Positions 8,656-17,730 of a stretch of DNA of 64,000 nt are shown here, piece by piece. Source of the DNA: an uncultured Pelagibacteraceae bacterium (GTDB lineage: Bacteria > Pseudomonadota > Alphaproteobacteria > Pelagibacterales > Pelagibacteraceae). Position 1 is the stretch's first letter; every line of letters starts with the position of its first letter. Under the pieces are notes generated by a model. It was not told the DNA's origin. It saw only the letters and a program-made list of their open reading frames with translations, and did not search any database. The position numbers were made by a program, and so were the translations under genes. The stretch is from contig CACEHR010000002.1 of the NCBI GenBank assembly GCA_902559395.1, positions 1 through 64,000 of the forward strand, read 5' to 3'.

Positions 8656-9600
8656 ATGAAAAAAATAATATCATTACTATCTGCTCTAGTGATTTCTGTT
8701 GTAAGTTTTGCAGGAGTTTCTAACGCTGATAGCAAAAAGCCTATCGTGATCCCAACTCATAACTGGTCAAGTCAAATTGTAATGGCTTACGTTATTGGTG
8801 GAATTTTCGAAAGTATGGGTAATAACGTTAAATACGTTAACGCTGACTCACAGGCAGTTTATGAGTCAATTAGAATTGGAGATGTAACTATATCTCACGA
8901 GGTATGGGAATCTGCATTTGGTAAATCTTTTACTACTGCTTTAGATAAAGGTGGTTTATTAGATTGGGGTGATCATGAAGCAAGAACTCTTGAGGATATG
9001 GGATATCCAAACTGGGTTGCTGAAAAAGGATTATGCCCAGGTTTACCAGACTGGACAGCTTTAAAAAATCCAGATTGTGCTAAAAACTTTACAACACCTG
9101 ATTCACCAGATGGAAAAGGAAGAATGTTGGAAGGTCCACAAACTTGGCATGGTGACTTAATTCCACAAAGGGTTGATGCGCTAGGTTTAGGTGATTTATG
9201 GTGGGTTAAATTTGCTGGAAGTGCTGATGCACTTTGGGCAGAGTTAGCTGCAGCTGAAAAAGAAGGAAGAGGAACAATTATCTTCAACTGGACGCCTAAC
9301 TTTACAGATGGTGCTGGTTTTACATTTATTGACTTCCCTCCATATACAGCTGGTTGCAGACCAGAAGATGGTGGAGATGGTAAATGTGGTTCTCCTGATG
9401 GATACTTGAAAAAAGCAGTTCATGAGGATTTCCCAAAAACTCATCCTGATGCAGCAGCAACTTTTAAGAAAATGTCATTCTCTACAAGTCAAATTGGTGC
9501 AATGGCAGCTTTAGTTGACGTTGACAAAATGACTCACGAAGATGCAGCTAAAAAATGGTTAGCTGATAACAAGTCAGTTTGGCAAGCTTTTACTAAATAA
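8656..9600 (+). CDS. tmoX: TMAO ABC transporter substrate-binding protein (OpuAC family)
   Basis: The 314-residue protein has a signal peptide ending near residue 25 (VSNADS) and an OpuAC-type periplasmic ligand-binding fold. Many tryptophans (HNWSSQ, EVWESAF, LWWVKF, FNWTPNF) could form the aromatic box that holds a quaternary ammonium or N-oxide group. It diverges from tdm and lies upstream of the ABC ATPase and fused permease genes, matching the tmoXVW set that imports TMAO. A strong ribosome binding site precedes it and a strong terminator follows it, so it should be expressed well above the membrane parts. A glycine betaine or choline binding protein is the alternative. Confidence 0.82.
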   Translation: MKKIISLLSALVISVVSFAGVSNADSKKPIVIPTHNWSSQIVMAYVIGGIFESMGNNVKYVNADSQAVYESIRIGDVTISHEVWESAFGKSFTTALDKGGLLDWGDHEARTLEDMGYPNWVAEKGLCPGLPDWTALKNPDCAKNFTTPDSPDGKGRMLEGPQTWHGDLIPQRVDALGLGDLWWVKFAGSADALWAELAAAEKEGRGTIIFNWTPNFTDGAGFTFIDFPPYTAGCRPEDGGDGKCGSPDGYLKKAVHEDFPKTHPDAAATFKKMSFSTSQIGAMAALVDVDKMTHEDAAKKWLADNKSVWQAFTK

Positions 9601-9618
9601 GGATAAAAGTTCAAATTT

Positions 9619-9656
9619 TAAATCTCCCCCAACATTGTTGGGGGGGATTTTTTTTT
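9619..9656 (+). terminator. Rho-independent terminator after tmoX
   Basis: A GC-rich stem (CCCCCAACA pairing with TGTTGGGGG, extended by flanking AAATC/GATTT) is followed by a run of nine T residues. It lies 20 bases after the tmoX stop and is the strongest terminator-like structure in the window. It separates tmoX from the small genes and tmoWV. Confidence 0.92.
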
Positions 9657-9681
9657 AAATAATTTTGTGTAAAATATATTT

Positions 9682-10059
9682 ATGAAAAGATCTATTCTTG
9701 TTTTTCTTTTAAGCTTTCTAGTTTGCTCATCAGTCTTTGCACGAAGTACAGGCTGCAAAGAAGGTAATTGTGATAATGGATATGGTAAGTGGGTTTATAC
9801 CGATAAAACAACTTATGAAGGAGAATGGGTTTCAACAAAAAAACAAGGACAAGGTATAGAGACTTGGCCAAATGGATATATTTATAAAGGAGAATTCAAA
9901 AATAGTGTCTGGAGTGGAATAGGTACATTAACATTTCCTGATGGTTCTACTTACGAAGGAGAGTGGGCGAATGGTTTTATGAATGGTCAAGGAACATTTA
10001 CTTGGTCTGATGGAAAACAAAAAACAGGTATTTGGAAGAACGGTAAGTTACAAGAATAA
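9682..10059 (+). CDS. Secreted MORN-repeat protein
   Basis: This 125-residue protein has a signal peptide (hydrophobic residues 5-20, cleavage near VFARS) and three to four MORN repeats with the YEGEW...GQG and YKGEF...GIG patterns between residues 40 and 120. MORN repeats are membrane- or lipid-associated beta hairpins, and the molecular role here is unknown. It begins after the tmoX terminator, and its stop overlaps the next start (TAATG). Its place between the binding-protein and ATPase genes of one transporter is unusual, and nothing in the sequence ties it to transport. Confidence 0.82.
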   Translation: MKRSILVFLLSFLVCSSVFARSTGCKEGNCDNGYGKWVYTDKTTYEGEWVSTKKQGQGIETWPNGYIYKGEFKNSVWSGIGTLTFPDGSTYEGEWANGFMNGQGTFTWSDGKQKTGIWKNGKLQE

Positions 10060-10610
10060 TGTCTAAAGAAAATTATATTAATAAAATAAAAAATTTACCT
10101 GAGTCTTTGAGACAGTTTATTGGTCTTATATTTATTACTCTAATAGTAATTTTATCTTTTAGTATTTTAAATGGAATTTTTGGACAAGGTGATGATTTAG
10201 TAAAAAGAATGAAATTAGAAGAAGAAAGAATTGCTGAAGAAAAAAAATTAAGTGAGTTAATATCTAAACTACCCTCCGGAATATTGGTCTCATTTGATGG
10301 AACTGATCACTACAAATTAACAGATGAAGTATATGAACAGGTATGTAAAGCTACAAAGCTAATTCCTCAAAGAGCAATAATGGGAGCTAATTTCTTAAAT
10401 TTTAGAGCACATGAGCTTTATACAATTAATGGAAATAAAATTGATGAAACTTTTGTAGAGTGGGATCAAGAAAAAGGTAAATGTTTTGCAGGTTTTACGG
10501 TTAGTGGAAATAATGTAGGTGTTGATGAAAGTATCACTATAAGTGGAGAGGCTTTAAGTTTTTTAAGCACAGGAATTGATACAAGAATTTATTTTATTAA
10601 AAATTTTTAA
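10059..10610 (+). CDS. Single-pass membrane protein of unknown function
   Basis: I do not recognise this 183-residue protein. It has one transmembrane segment near residues 19-42 (IGLIFITLIVILSFSILNGIF), a charged helical stretch (about 45-70) and a globular C-terminal region with two cysteines (near residues 91 and 143) that may pair outside the cytoplasm. The upstream MORN gene overlaps its start by one base, so the two are likely expressed together. A 65-base gap without a ribosome binding site of note separates it from tmoW. Confidence 0.65.
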   Translation: MSKENYINKIKNLPESLRQFIGLIFITLIVILSFSILNGIFGQGDDLVKRMKLEEERIAEEKKLSELISKLPSGILVSFDGTDHYKLTDEVYEQVCKATKLIPQRAIMGANFLNFRAHELYTINGNKIDETFVEWDQEKGKCFAGFTVSGNNVGVDESITISGEALSFLSTGIDTRIYFIKNF

Positions 10611-10675
10611 TGAGGAAAGGCAACAATTATTAACATTTTAATTTTATAGAATTTAATATAACTTTAAAACAATTT

Positions 10676-11707
10676 ATGTCTGAGACTGTAATTAAATGCG
10701 AGTCGGTTTATAAAATTTTTGGAGAAAATGCCAAAAAGATGCTTGAAGAATCTAATGGCAACGTAGACGCAAAAACCTTTCAAGAAAAAGGATGTATAGT
10801 TGGAGTTAATAACGCTTCTTTTGAAGTTGCCAAAGGAGAAATGTTAGTAGTGATGGGATTATCTGGTTCGGGTAAATCAACTTTGCTTCGATGTATATCA
10901 AGACTAACAGATGCAACAGGTGGAAAAATTTTCATAGAAGGTCAAGATTTACTTGAATTAAACAATAAAGAATTAATTGAACTTAGAAGAAGTAAAATGG
11001 GAATGGTATTTCAAAGTTTTGCTTTACTACCTCATAAAACTGTTGTTGAAAATATTGCTTTTCCTTTACAGATTAAAGGTACAAAGACTGAAGATAGTAT
11101 TAATAGAGCAATGGAGATGGTAAAATTAGTTGGACTTGATGGAAGAGAAAACTATTTTCCTAGAGAGCTTTCAGGTGGGCAACAACAAAGAGTAGGGATC
11201 GCAAGATCATTAGCAGTGGAACCAGATATATGGTTTTTAGACGAGCCATTTTCCGCGTTAGATCCATTAATAAGAAAAGAAATGCAAGATGAGTTTTTAA
11301 GACTTCAGGAAAAATTACAAAAGACAATAATGTTCATTACACATGATTTTGATGAGGCATTAAAATTGGCTGATCGTATAGCAATTATGAAAGATGGTAT
11401 AATTGAACAATTAGATACACCTGCAAACATTGTATTAAATCCTGCAACTGAATATGTAAGAAAGTTTACCGAAGAAGTGCCTAGAGAGAAAGTTTTGGTA
11501 ATCGAGGATGTAATGGATACAACGAGCAATGATAATTTGGGGGATTTAAAGGTTTTAAAAGATGAGATTATAGAAAATGTAGCAGAAAAAATTCTTACTC
11601 AAGAAAAAATAGTAGCAGTAGTTGATTCTGAAAATAATATTGTTGGATCAATTAAACCTTCAAAAATAATCGATACAGTTTTTGGAGGAAGAAAAAACGG
11701 AAGTTAA
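10676..11707 (+). CDS. tmoW: TMAO/betaine-type ABC transporter ATP-binding protein
   Basis: The 343-residue protein is an ABC ATPase of the ProV/OpuAA type. Walker A GLSGSGKST is at 61-69, the Q-loop glutamine near 113, the signature LSGGQQQ at 165-171 and Walker B IWFLDEP at 185-191. The region after about residue 260 is a degenerate CBS-like tail, as in osmolyte transporters. It pairs with the permease three bases downstream. Together with tmoX it forms the TMAO uptake system; ATP hydrolysis occurs at the cytoplasmic face of the membrane. Confidence 0.85.
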   Translation: MSETVIKCESVYKIFGENAKKMLEESNGNVDAKTFQEKGCIVGVNNASFEVAKGEMLVVMGLSGSGKSTLLRCISRLTDATGGKIFIEGQDLLELNNKELIELRRSKMGMVFQSFALLPHKTVVENIAFPLQIKGTKTEDSINRAMEMVKLVGLDGRENYFPRELSGGQQQRVGIARSLAVEPDIWFLDEPFSALDPLIRKEMQDEFLRLQEKLQKTIMFITHDFDEALKLADRIAIMKDGIIEQLDTPANIVLNPATEYVRKFTEEVPREKVLVIEDVMDTTSNDNLGDLKVLKDEIIENVAEKILTQEKIVAVVDSENNIVGSIKPSKIIDTVFGGRKNGS

Positions 11708-11710
11708 AAT

Positions 11711-13864
11711 ATGGACTATCTAAAAAAATATCCAAAATTATTTCAATGGTTATTTTTATTAGTTGTATTTTTTGCTTTATGTTTTGCTATTGATGTTCCC
11801 GAAACTTATAAATTTATAAGAGGACAAGCAGAATTTGTAAAAGATCCAAACCAAAGTGTTTACTTTTTTCTAGGCAAAGAAGTTAGGTATTATGCTTTTG
11901 ATGTATTTTGGAGATTACCCCCGTTACTAGGTTGGCTGCCTATTTGGATAAACGATTCTTTGTTTTTCTTAATGAATGAGTGGATGCCAATGGAGTTTTG
12001 GAATGAAGATACTCAAGAGTTTAAAACTCGACCAATACTTTTACAGATAAGTAGAAATTTAACTGCATTCATGACTTTTTTAATTGAATTAATTAGAGAA
12101 ATTTTATTGGGGGGCTTAGAAACTATTGTTGCATTCACTAGTTGGGATTTTATTGATGCTTATCCTTGGTTAGAGTTACCAGGTTTACCTTGGACTATTG
12201 TTGCTGCTGGAGCGGCTATACTTTCTTATAAACTTAGCGGAAAAGGATTAGCTTTGTTTGCAGGGTTAACAATGATCTATATTTCTATATTTGGTCAGTG
12301 GAAACCTTCAATGCAAACTCTTTCTTTTATACTTGTTGCAGCTCCGCTATCATTTATTTTTGGTTTAGGTCTAGGAATTGCTGCTTATAAAAGTAAACGT
12401 GTTGAAAAAGCTTTGTACCCAATTCTTCTAGTGATGCAGACTATGCCACAATACGCTGTATTAGTTCCTGCACTTGTTCTATTTGGTGTTGGTGATCATG
12501 CTGCTGTAATCATTACTATGGTTGTTGCGGTTCCACCAATGATACTACTTACAATTTTAGGCTTAAGAGCTATACCACCAGAAGTTATTGAAGCTGGAAG
12601 GATGAGTGGGTGTACTAATTGGCAACTAATGCTAAAGGTATTAATTCCTACAGCAAGACGAGATATTTTAATTGGAGTTAACCAAGTTATTATGGTTTGT
12701 TTTTCAATGGCAGTCATATCTGCTTTCATTGGTGCCAAAGGTTTAGGATTTAATTTATTATTAGCTTTGAACCAACTTAATATTGGATTAGCATTAGAAG
12801 CAGGATTGTGTATCAGTTTAATTGCAATTCTTCTTGATAAAATGTCTTTAGCTTGGGCAAACAAACAAACTGATTATTTTGGTAATCTGACATTTTTCCA
12901 AAGAAATAAAAACGTAATATTTTTTGCAGCTTCATTCGTAATTGGAATAATTCTTGCATATGTTGGGACTTTTATTTTCAAAGGTAGTTTTAATTACTTG
13001 TTTGAAATTCCCCATAATAAAGGAATATCAACAGCAGATTTTTGGAATAAAGGAGTTGATTGGATTTTTGATACTTTCTTCGTGTATATTAAAGCATTCA
13101 ATACATGGTTAATTCAAGATGTGCTTCAGCCGATGAGAGCTTTATATTTAAGAATGCCTGCAGTAGCTACATTAGTGTTAGCAGTTGGAGCGGGATATTT
13201 AATAGGAGGAATTCGTTCAGCGTTAGTTGTTGCTGGTTTGACTTTATTTATAGCACTAAGTCCATGGTGGGATAGAGCGCTAGTTACATTATATATGGCA
13301 ACTTTTGGAGTAGTTATTTCTTGTTTAATAGGATTTACAGTTGGAACATTATGTTTTCAAAATAAAAAATCAGCAGCGTTTATGCTAGGTGTTTGTGATA
13401 TATTTCAAACATTCCCATCATTTGTATATCTAATTCCAGTAATGATGCTTTTTGGAATTACAGATACTTCTGTATTAATTGCAGTAATTGTTTATGCAAC
13501 AATTCCTGCAACAAGGTACACAATTGAAGGTTTAAGGAGTGTTCCTGTGGGCTTGCATGAAGCCGCAACAATGTCTGGTGTAAATAAACTTCAAAGATTA
13601 ACAAAAATTGAGTTTCCATTAGCATTTCCACACATGATGCTTGGTATAAATCAAACAATTGTTTTTGCTTTATTTATGGTGATAATTGGAGCATTTATTG
13701 GAACAGAAGATCTTGGACAATATATTTTAAAAGCCCTATCAGATAAAAATGGCGCAGGAATTGGTTTAACACTTGGTATCTGTGTTGCGTTTATAGGATT
13801 GATTTTTGATAACTTGATTAGAACTTGGGTAGAAAAAAGAAAAAAACATTTAGGCATAGCGTAG
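11711..13864 (+). CDS. tmoV: TMAO/betaine-type ABC transporter permease, tandem-fused
   Basis: At 717 residues this is about twice the size of a usual ProW permease, because two binding-protein-dependent permease domains are fused. Two EAA loops can be seen: EAGRMSGCTNWQ in the first half and HEAATMSGVNKLQ in the second, each within a multi-helix domain. One chain can therefore form the whole membrane channel. It follows tmoW by three bases. Fused permeases of this kind are known in tmoXVW systems, which supports the TMAO assignment. Confidence 0.85.
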   Translation: MDYLKKYPKLFQWLFLLVVFFALCFAIDVPETYKFIRGQAEFVKDPNQSVYFFLGKEVRYYAFDVFWRLPPLLGWLPIWINDSLFFLMNEWMPMEFWNEDTQEFKTRPILLQISRNLTAFMTFLIELIREILLGGLETIVAFTSWDFIDAYPWLELPGLPWTIVAAGAAILSYKLSGKGLALFAGLTMIYISIFGQWKPSMQTLSFILVAAPLSFIFGLGLGIAAYKSKRVEKALYPILLVMQTMPQYAVLVPALVLFGVGDHAAVIITMVVAVPPMILLTILGLRAIPPEVIEAGRMSGCTNWQLMLKVLIPTARRDILIGVNQVIMVCFSMAVISAFIGAKGLGFNLLLALNQLNIGLALEAGLCISLIAILLDKMSLAWANKQTDYFGNLTFFQRNKNVIFFAASFVIGIILAYVGTFIFKGSFNYLFEIPHNKGISTADFWNKGVDWIFDTFFVYIKAFNTWLIQDVLQPMRALYLRMPAVATLVLAVGAGYLIGGIRSALVVAGLTLFIALSPWWDRALVTLYMATFGVVISCLIGFTVGTLCFQNKKSAAFMLGVCDIFQTFPSFVYLIPVMMLFGITDTSVLIAVIVYATIPATRYTIEGLRSVPVGLHEAATMSGVNKLQRLTKIEFPLAFPHMMLGINQTIVFALFMVIIGAFIGTEDLGQYILKALSDKNGAGIGLTLGICVAFIGLIFDNLIRTWVEKRKKHLGIA

Positions 13865-13868
13865 TTCG

Positions 13869-15347
13869 TTGAAAAAATTTATAATTTCTATTGATCAAGG
13901 TACCACTTCTTCAAGAGTAATTCTTTTTAACACCAAAGGAAGAATTGAATTTGTTTCACAGTATGAATTTAAACAATATTTCCCAAAAAATGGGTGGGTA
14001 GAACATAACCCAAATGAGATTTGGTCAACAACCCTTAAAGCACTTAAGAATGTTATTAATAAGGCCAATAAAATCAGAGGCCATATTATTAGTATTGGAA
14101 TTACCAATCAAAGGGAAACAACAATTTTATGGAATAAGAAAACAGGAAAGCCAATCTATAATGCAATAGTTTGGCAAGATCGAAGAACTCAAGAATATTG
14201 TAAAAAACTTAAAAACAAAAAATATGAAAATGATTTTAGAAAGAAAACAGGATTATTTATTGATCCTTATTTTTCAGCAACAAAAGTAAGGTGGATTTTA
14301 GATAATGTTAAGCAGTCTAAAAAATTATTAAAATCAAACAATTTATTATTTGGGACAGTTGATACTTTTTTAATTTGGAAATTAACTAAAGGAAAACAAC
14401 ATTTAACCGAAGCTACAAACGCAAGTAGGACAATGTTGTTTAATATTAATAACAATAAATGGGATCATGAGATTTTAAAAAAATTAAATATTCCAAAGAG
14501 TATTCTACCCGAAGTAAAAAATTCAGCTGATGACTTTGGCAAAACTGATAAAAAAATTATTGGAAAAGAGATACCAATATCTGCTGTTTTGGGTGATCAA
14601 CAGGCTGCTGCGGTTGGTCAAACTTGTTTTGATAAAGGTTCAATCAAAAGCACTTATGGAACAGGGGCTTTTGTGATTATGAATACAGGCTCCAAGAAAA
14701 TAAATTCCAAAAATAAATTGTTAACAACAATATGTTATCGATTGAATAATAAGACTACTTATGCTTTAGAGGGATCAATTTTTATAGCTGGCGCTGGCAT
14801 ACAATGGTTAAGAGATAAAATGAAATTGATAAAAAAAGCACCAGAAACAGAAAAAATAGCAAGATCATCAAATATAAATGATGGTATCTATGTCGTTCCC
14901 GCTTTTAGCGGCATGGGTGCACCTTATTGGAGACCAGATGCAAGAGGTTTAATTACAGGTTTAACTAGGGATAGTAATTGGCAAAGTTTAGTAAGAGCAA
15001 CAGTAGAGTCAGTTGCTTATCAAAGTTATGATCTTTTTTACGCTATGAATAAAGACGGTTTAAAACCTAGAATAGTAAAAATTGATGGTGGTATGGTTGC
15101 AAACAATTGGTTTTCACAATTCTTGTCAGACACAATAAATTTAAAAGTAATTAGACCAAAAGTATTGGAAACTACCGCATTAGGAGTAGCACTCTTTGCT
15201 GGATATCAAGTTGGTGAGTTTAAATCATTAAATCAAATTAAAAATATTTGGCAAAAAGATAAAGCTTTTTCACCAAAAATTAAGAATTCGTTGAGAAATC
15301 AATTATTACAAGGATGGAAACTAGCAATTAAAAAAACTTTGGCGTAG
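13869..15347 (+). CDS. glpK: Glycerol kinase
   Basis: The 492-residue protein is a full-length FGGY kinase of the glycerol type. It starts with SIDQGTTSSRVILF (phosphate loop), has VWQDRRT and GTVDTFLIWKLT in the first half, and ends with ALGVALFAGYQVGEF. It phosphorylates glycerol to glycerol 3-phosphate in the cytoplasm. The only plausible start is TTG at 13869, four bases after tmoV, with no obvious ribosome binding site, so translation may depend on the upstream gene. It is paired with gpsA. Confidence 0.9.
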   Translation: MKKFIISIDQGTTSSRVILFNTKGRIEFVSQYEFKQYFPKNGWVEHNPNEIWSTTLKALKNVINKANKIRGHIISIGITNQRETTILWNKKTGKPIYNAIVWQDRRTQEYCKKLKNKKYENDFRKKTGLFIDPYFSATKVRWILDNVKQSKKLLKSNNLLFGTVDTFLIWKLTKGKQHLTEATNASRTMLFNINNNKWDHEILKKLNIPKSILPEVKNSADDFGKTDKKIIGKEIPISAVLGDQQAAAVGQTCFDKGSIKSTYGTGAFVIMNTGSKKINSKNKLLTTICYRLNNKTTYALEGSIFIAGAGIQWLRDKMKLIKKAPETEKIARSSNINDGIYVVPAFSGMGAPYWRPDARGLITGLTRDSNWQSLVRATVESVAYQSYDLFYAMNKDGLKPRIVKIDGGMVANNWFSQFLSDTINLKVIRPKVLETTALGVALFAGYQVGEFKSLNQIKNIWQKDKAFSPKIKNSLRNQLLQGWKLAIKKTLA

Positions 15348-15355
15348 CTTTAGGT

Positions 15356-16318
15356 ATGAAAAAAGTTTTAATTATTGGAGCTGGAGCAATGGGGGCAGCT
15401 TTTTCTTTTCCATTGTTAGACAATAACAATAAAGTAACTTTAACTGAGCCGTATAATGCAAAACTTTTAAATAAACTTCTTAAGAAAAAGAAATTTCATC
15501 CATGTTTAAAAATTACTTTGCCAAAAAAATTACTAATTAAAAGATTTTCATCTCAATTACTATTTGAAAAATGGGATTTAATCGTAGTAGCCGTAAGTTC
15601 TGTTGGAATAGATTTGGTAAAAAAATATTTAAAAAACTTAAATAAAAAAACTTATTTACTGATTTTAACTAAAGGACTTAAATATGATCGTAAAATAAAA
15701 AAAATTATTACAATGTCAGAACAATTAGATTTAAGAAATAAAAAATTAAATATCTCTGTATTAAAAGGACCTTGTTTGGCAAAAGAATTGGCAAGAAAAA
15801 TAAAGAGCTATACAGTTATTGCAAATAAAAATATCAGGATAGCACAACAAATAGGAAAACTAGTTTCAGCAAAATATTATAAAACTGAATATTCATCAGA
15901 TGTTCGAGGAATAGAATTCTCATCTGCAATTAAAAATATTTATTCTATGGTTATAGGATCGGGTGAAGGAAACAATACCTCTTCAGCATTATTTAGAAAA
16001 TCCTTTGATGAAATGGAATATTTAATTCAACATTTTAAAGGTAAAAAAGAAACTGTAAGAGGCTTAGCAGGTTTAGGAGATTTGTATGTTAGTGCTGTGG
16101 GAGGCAGAAATAGTAAAATGGGTGAATACTTGGGTAAAGGGTTTTCTTTTAAAAATGCTAAAAATAGATTTATGACAAATGATACTGTTGAAGGAGCTGA
16201 TTTAGCTTATGAAATTGCACCTTATATTTTAAATAAAATTAATAAGAAAAAAATTCCGTTGATGATCGCTTTATTAAATGCAATTACCAAAAACAAAAAA
16301 TTAAATATAAATTATTAA
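15356..16318 (+). CDS. gpsA: NAD(P)-dependent glycerol-3-phosphate dehydrogenase
   Basis: The 320-residue protein begins with a Rossmann motif (IIGAGAMGAAF), then shows LTKGLKYD, the LKGPCLAKELA segment and the catalytic-domain strand around SAIKNIYSMVIGSG, all typical of GpsA. It converts glycerol 3-phosphate and dihydroxyacetone phosphate into each other. It follows glpK by eight bases with AGG before the ATG. Together they can take glycerol to triose phosphate without a quinone-linked GlpD, or supply lipid backbone. Confidence 0.88.
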   Translation: MKKVLIIGAGAMGAAFSFPLLDNNNKVTLTEPYNAKLLNKLLKKKKFHPCLKITLPKKLLIKRFSSQLLFEKWDLIVVAVSSVGIDLVKKYLKNLNKKTYLLILTKGLKYDRKIKKIITMSEQLDLRNKKLNISVLKGPCLAKELARKIKSYTVIANKNIRIAQQIGKLVSAKYYKTEYSSDVRGIEFSSAIKNIYSMVIGSGEGNNTSSALFRKSFDEMEYLIQHFKGKKETVRGLAGLGDLYVSAVGGRNSKMGEYLGKGFSFKNAKNRFMTNDTVEGADLAYEIAPYILNKINKKKIPLMIALLNAITKNKKLNINY

Positions 16319-16324
16319 TTTTTA

Positions 16325-17653
16325 CTAATTTAAAAAAGTTTTCATTGAATCATCCATCGCTTTTTCCCATGGAGTATGGTGTACCGGCGCAACTGATCCA
16401 GTTACAGGAGACGAGAATGATTTATTTCTATATGTAAGAATATTCTCTACTTTATGATGCTCCCATTCTTTGAAATGTTTTCTAATTAATTCAAAATCAA
16501 TTTTAGGGTAATCTGACATATCATGAAGTTCTTTGGTATATTCTGTTTGAAAATCAATCATTTGATCAGGGTTTTCTAATTTTTCTTCCATTGAAACCCA
16601 TTTATTAATGTCTTTATCTATTTCGTCATCATTTGGCATTTTGATTTTTCCCATAATTACATCTCTTGCGTACCACCCCTGACAATCAAACATATTAAAT
16701 GTATGAAATTGATCCTGCATACCTAAGTATAAAAGTTTATGATTATCTTGCCACACAACACCTTTGTAAAGTTTTGGTGGATATAATCTGTTATGTGTTT
16801 TTAATTTTAAGCTTTCATCTAAAAATGGGAAATGATGCAGATATCCTGTACATAAAATAACCACATCAGCATCTTGTTCTGTTCCATCTTTAAAGATGGC
16901 TTTTTTTCCTTCTAACCTGTCTAAATAATGAACTTCTTTCATACTTTTTGGCCATTTGAAACCCATTGGGTTATGCCTGTAACCGATTGTTACACTTTTA
17001 GCGCCATACTTATTACATTGTAGAGCTACATCTTCAGCAGAATAACTGCTTCCTAAAACAATTACATCTTTTCCTCTGAATTCTTCAGCATCTCTAAAAT
17101 CATGTGAGTGCATTATTCTTCCTGGAAAAGAATTCATTCCTTCGTATTCAGGAATAAAAGGCACAGAAAAATGACCTGTGGAGACCACAACATAATCAAA
17201 CGTATCATTTAAAATTTTATTATTAACTTTATCTTGGTAGCTAATTTCAAACTTATCATTTTTATAAACAGTATTTGTAACTCTTGTATTAAATTTAATT
17301 TTATTTTTTATATTTCCTTTGCTCACTCTTCCTAAAATATAATCTTGCAGTACTTCTCTTGGAGGGAAAGAGGGAATTGGCTTTCCAAAATGTTCATCAA
17401 AAGAATAATCAGCAAATTCTAAACACTCTTTAGGTCCATTAGACCATAAGTATCTGTACATACTGTTAGGTACAGGATCTCCATATTGATCTGAACCAGT
17501 TCTCCAGTTGTAATTCCATAAACCACCCCAACTTTCTTGTTTTTCAAAGCAAACTATTTCGGGAATTTTTTCTCCTTTTTTTTCTAAATGTTCAAATGCT
17601 CTTAAAATTGAAAGTCCACATGGACCAGCGCCTATGATTGCTACTTTTGACAT
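16325..17653 (-). CDS. tmm: Trimethylamine monooxygenase (flavin-containing monooxygenase)
   Basis: The 442-residue protein is a class B flavin monooxygenase. The FAD motif GAGPCG is at residues 8-13, the FMO fingerprint FPGRIMHSHDF at 176-186, and the NADPH site GSSYSAED at 201-208, whose tyrosine matches the gating tyrosine known from bacterial Tmm. It N-oxidises trimethylamine to TMAO. The ATG at 17653 is chosen because AGGAAAA precedes it; a 16-residue longer open frame upstream has no homology-like start. The nearby tmo and tdm genes make the assignment strong. It converges on gpsA. Confidence 0.9.
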   Translation of the reverse strand: MSKVAIIGAGPCGLSILRAFEHLEKKGEKIPEIVCFEKQESWGGLWNYNWRTGSDQYGDPVPNSMYRYLWSNGPKECLEFADYSFDEHFGKPIPSFPPREVLQDYILGRVSKGNIKNKIKFNTRVTNTVYKNDKFEISYQDKVNNKILNDTFDYVVVSTGHFSVPFIPEYEGMNSFPGRIMHSHDFRDAEEFRGKDVIVLGSSYSAEDVALQCNKYGAKSVTIGYRHNPMGFKWPKSMKEVHYLDRLEGKKAIFKDGTEQDADVVILCTGYLHHFPFLDESLKLKTHNRLYPPKLYKGVVWQDNHKLLYLGMQDQFHTFNMFDCQGWYARDVIMGKIKMPNDDEIDKDINKWVSMEEKLENPDQMIDFQTEYTKELHDMSDYPKIDFELIRKHFKEWEHHKVENILTYRNKSFSSPVTGSVAPVHHTPWEKAMDDSMKTFLN

Positions 17654-17730
17654 AGAATTTTTCCTATCATTAATAAATTTATAAATATATCTTACTAACA
17701 ATTTTTAAAAAAATAAAATTATATTTTGTT

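Noticed and set aside
12496-12864. Open frame on the minus strand opposite tmoV
   Set aside because: It lies wholly inside a well-supported permease gene, has no recognisable domain and no ribosome binding site, so it is a shadow frame.
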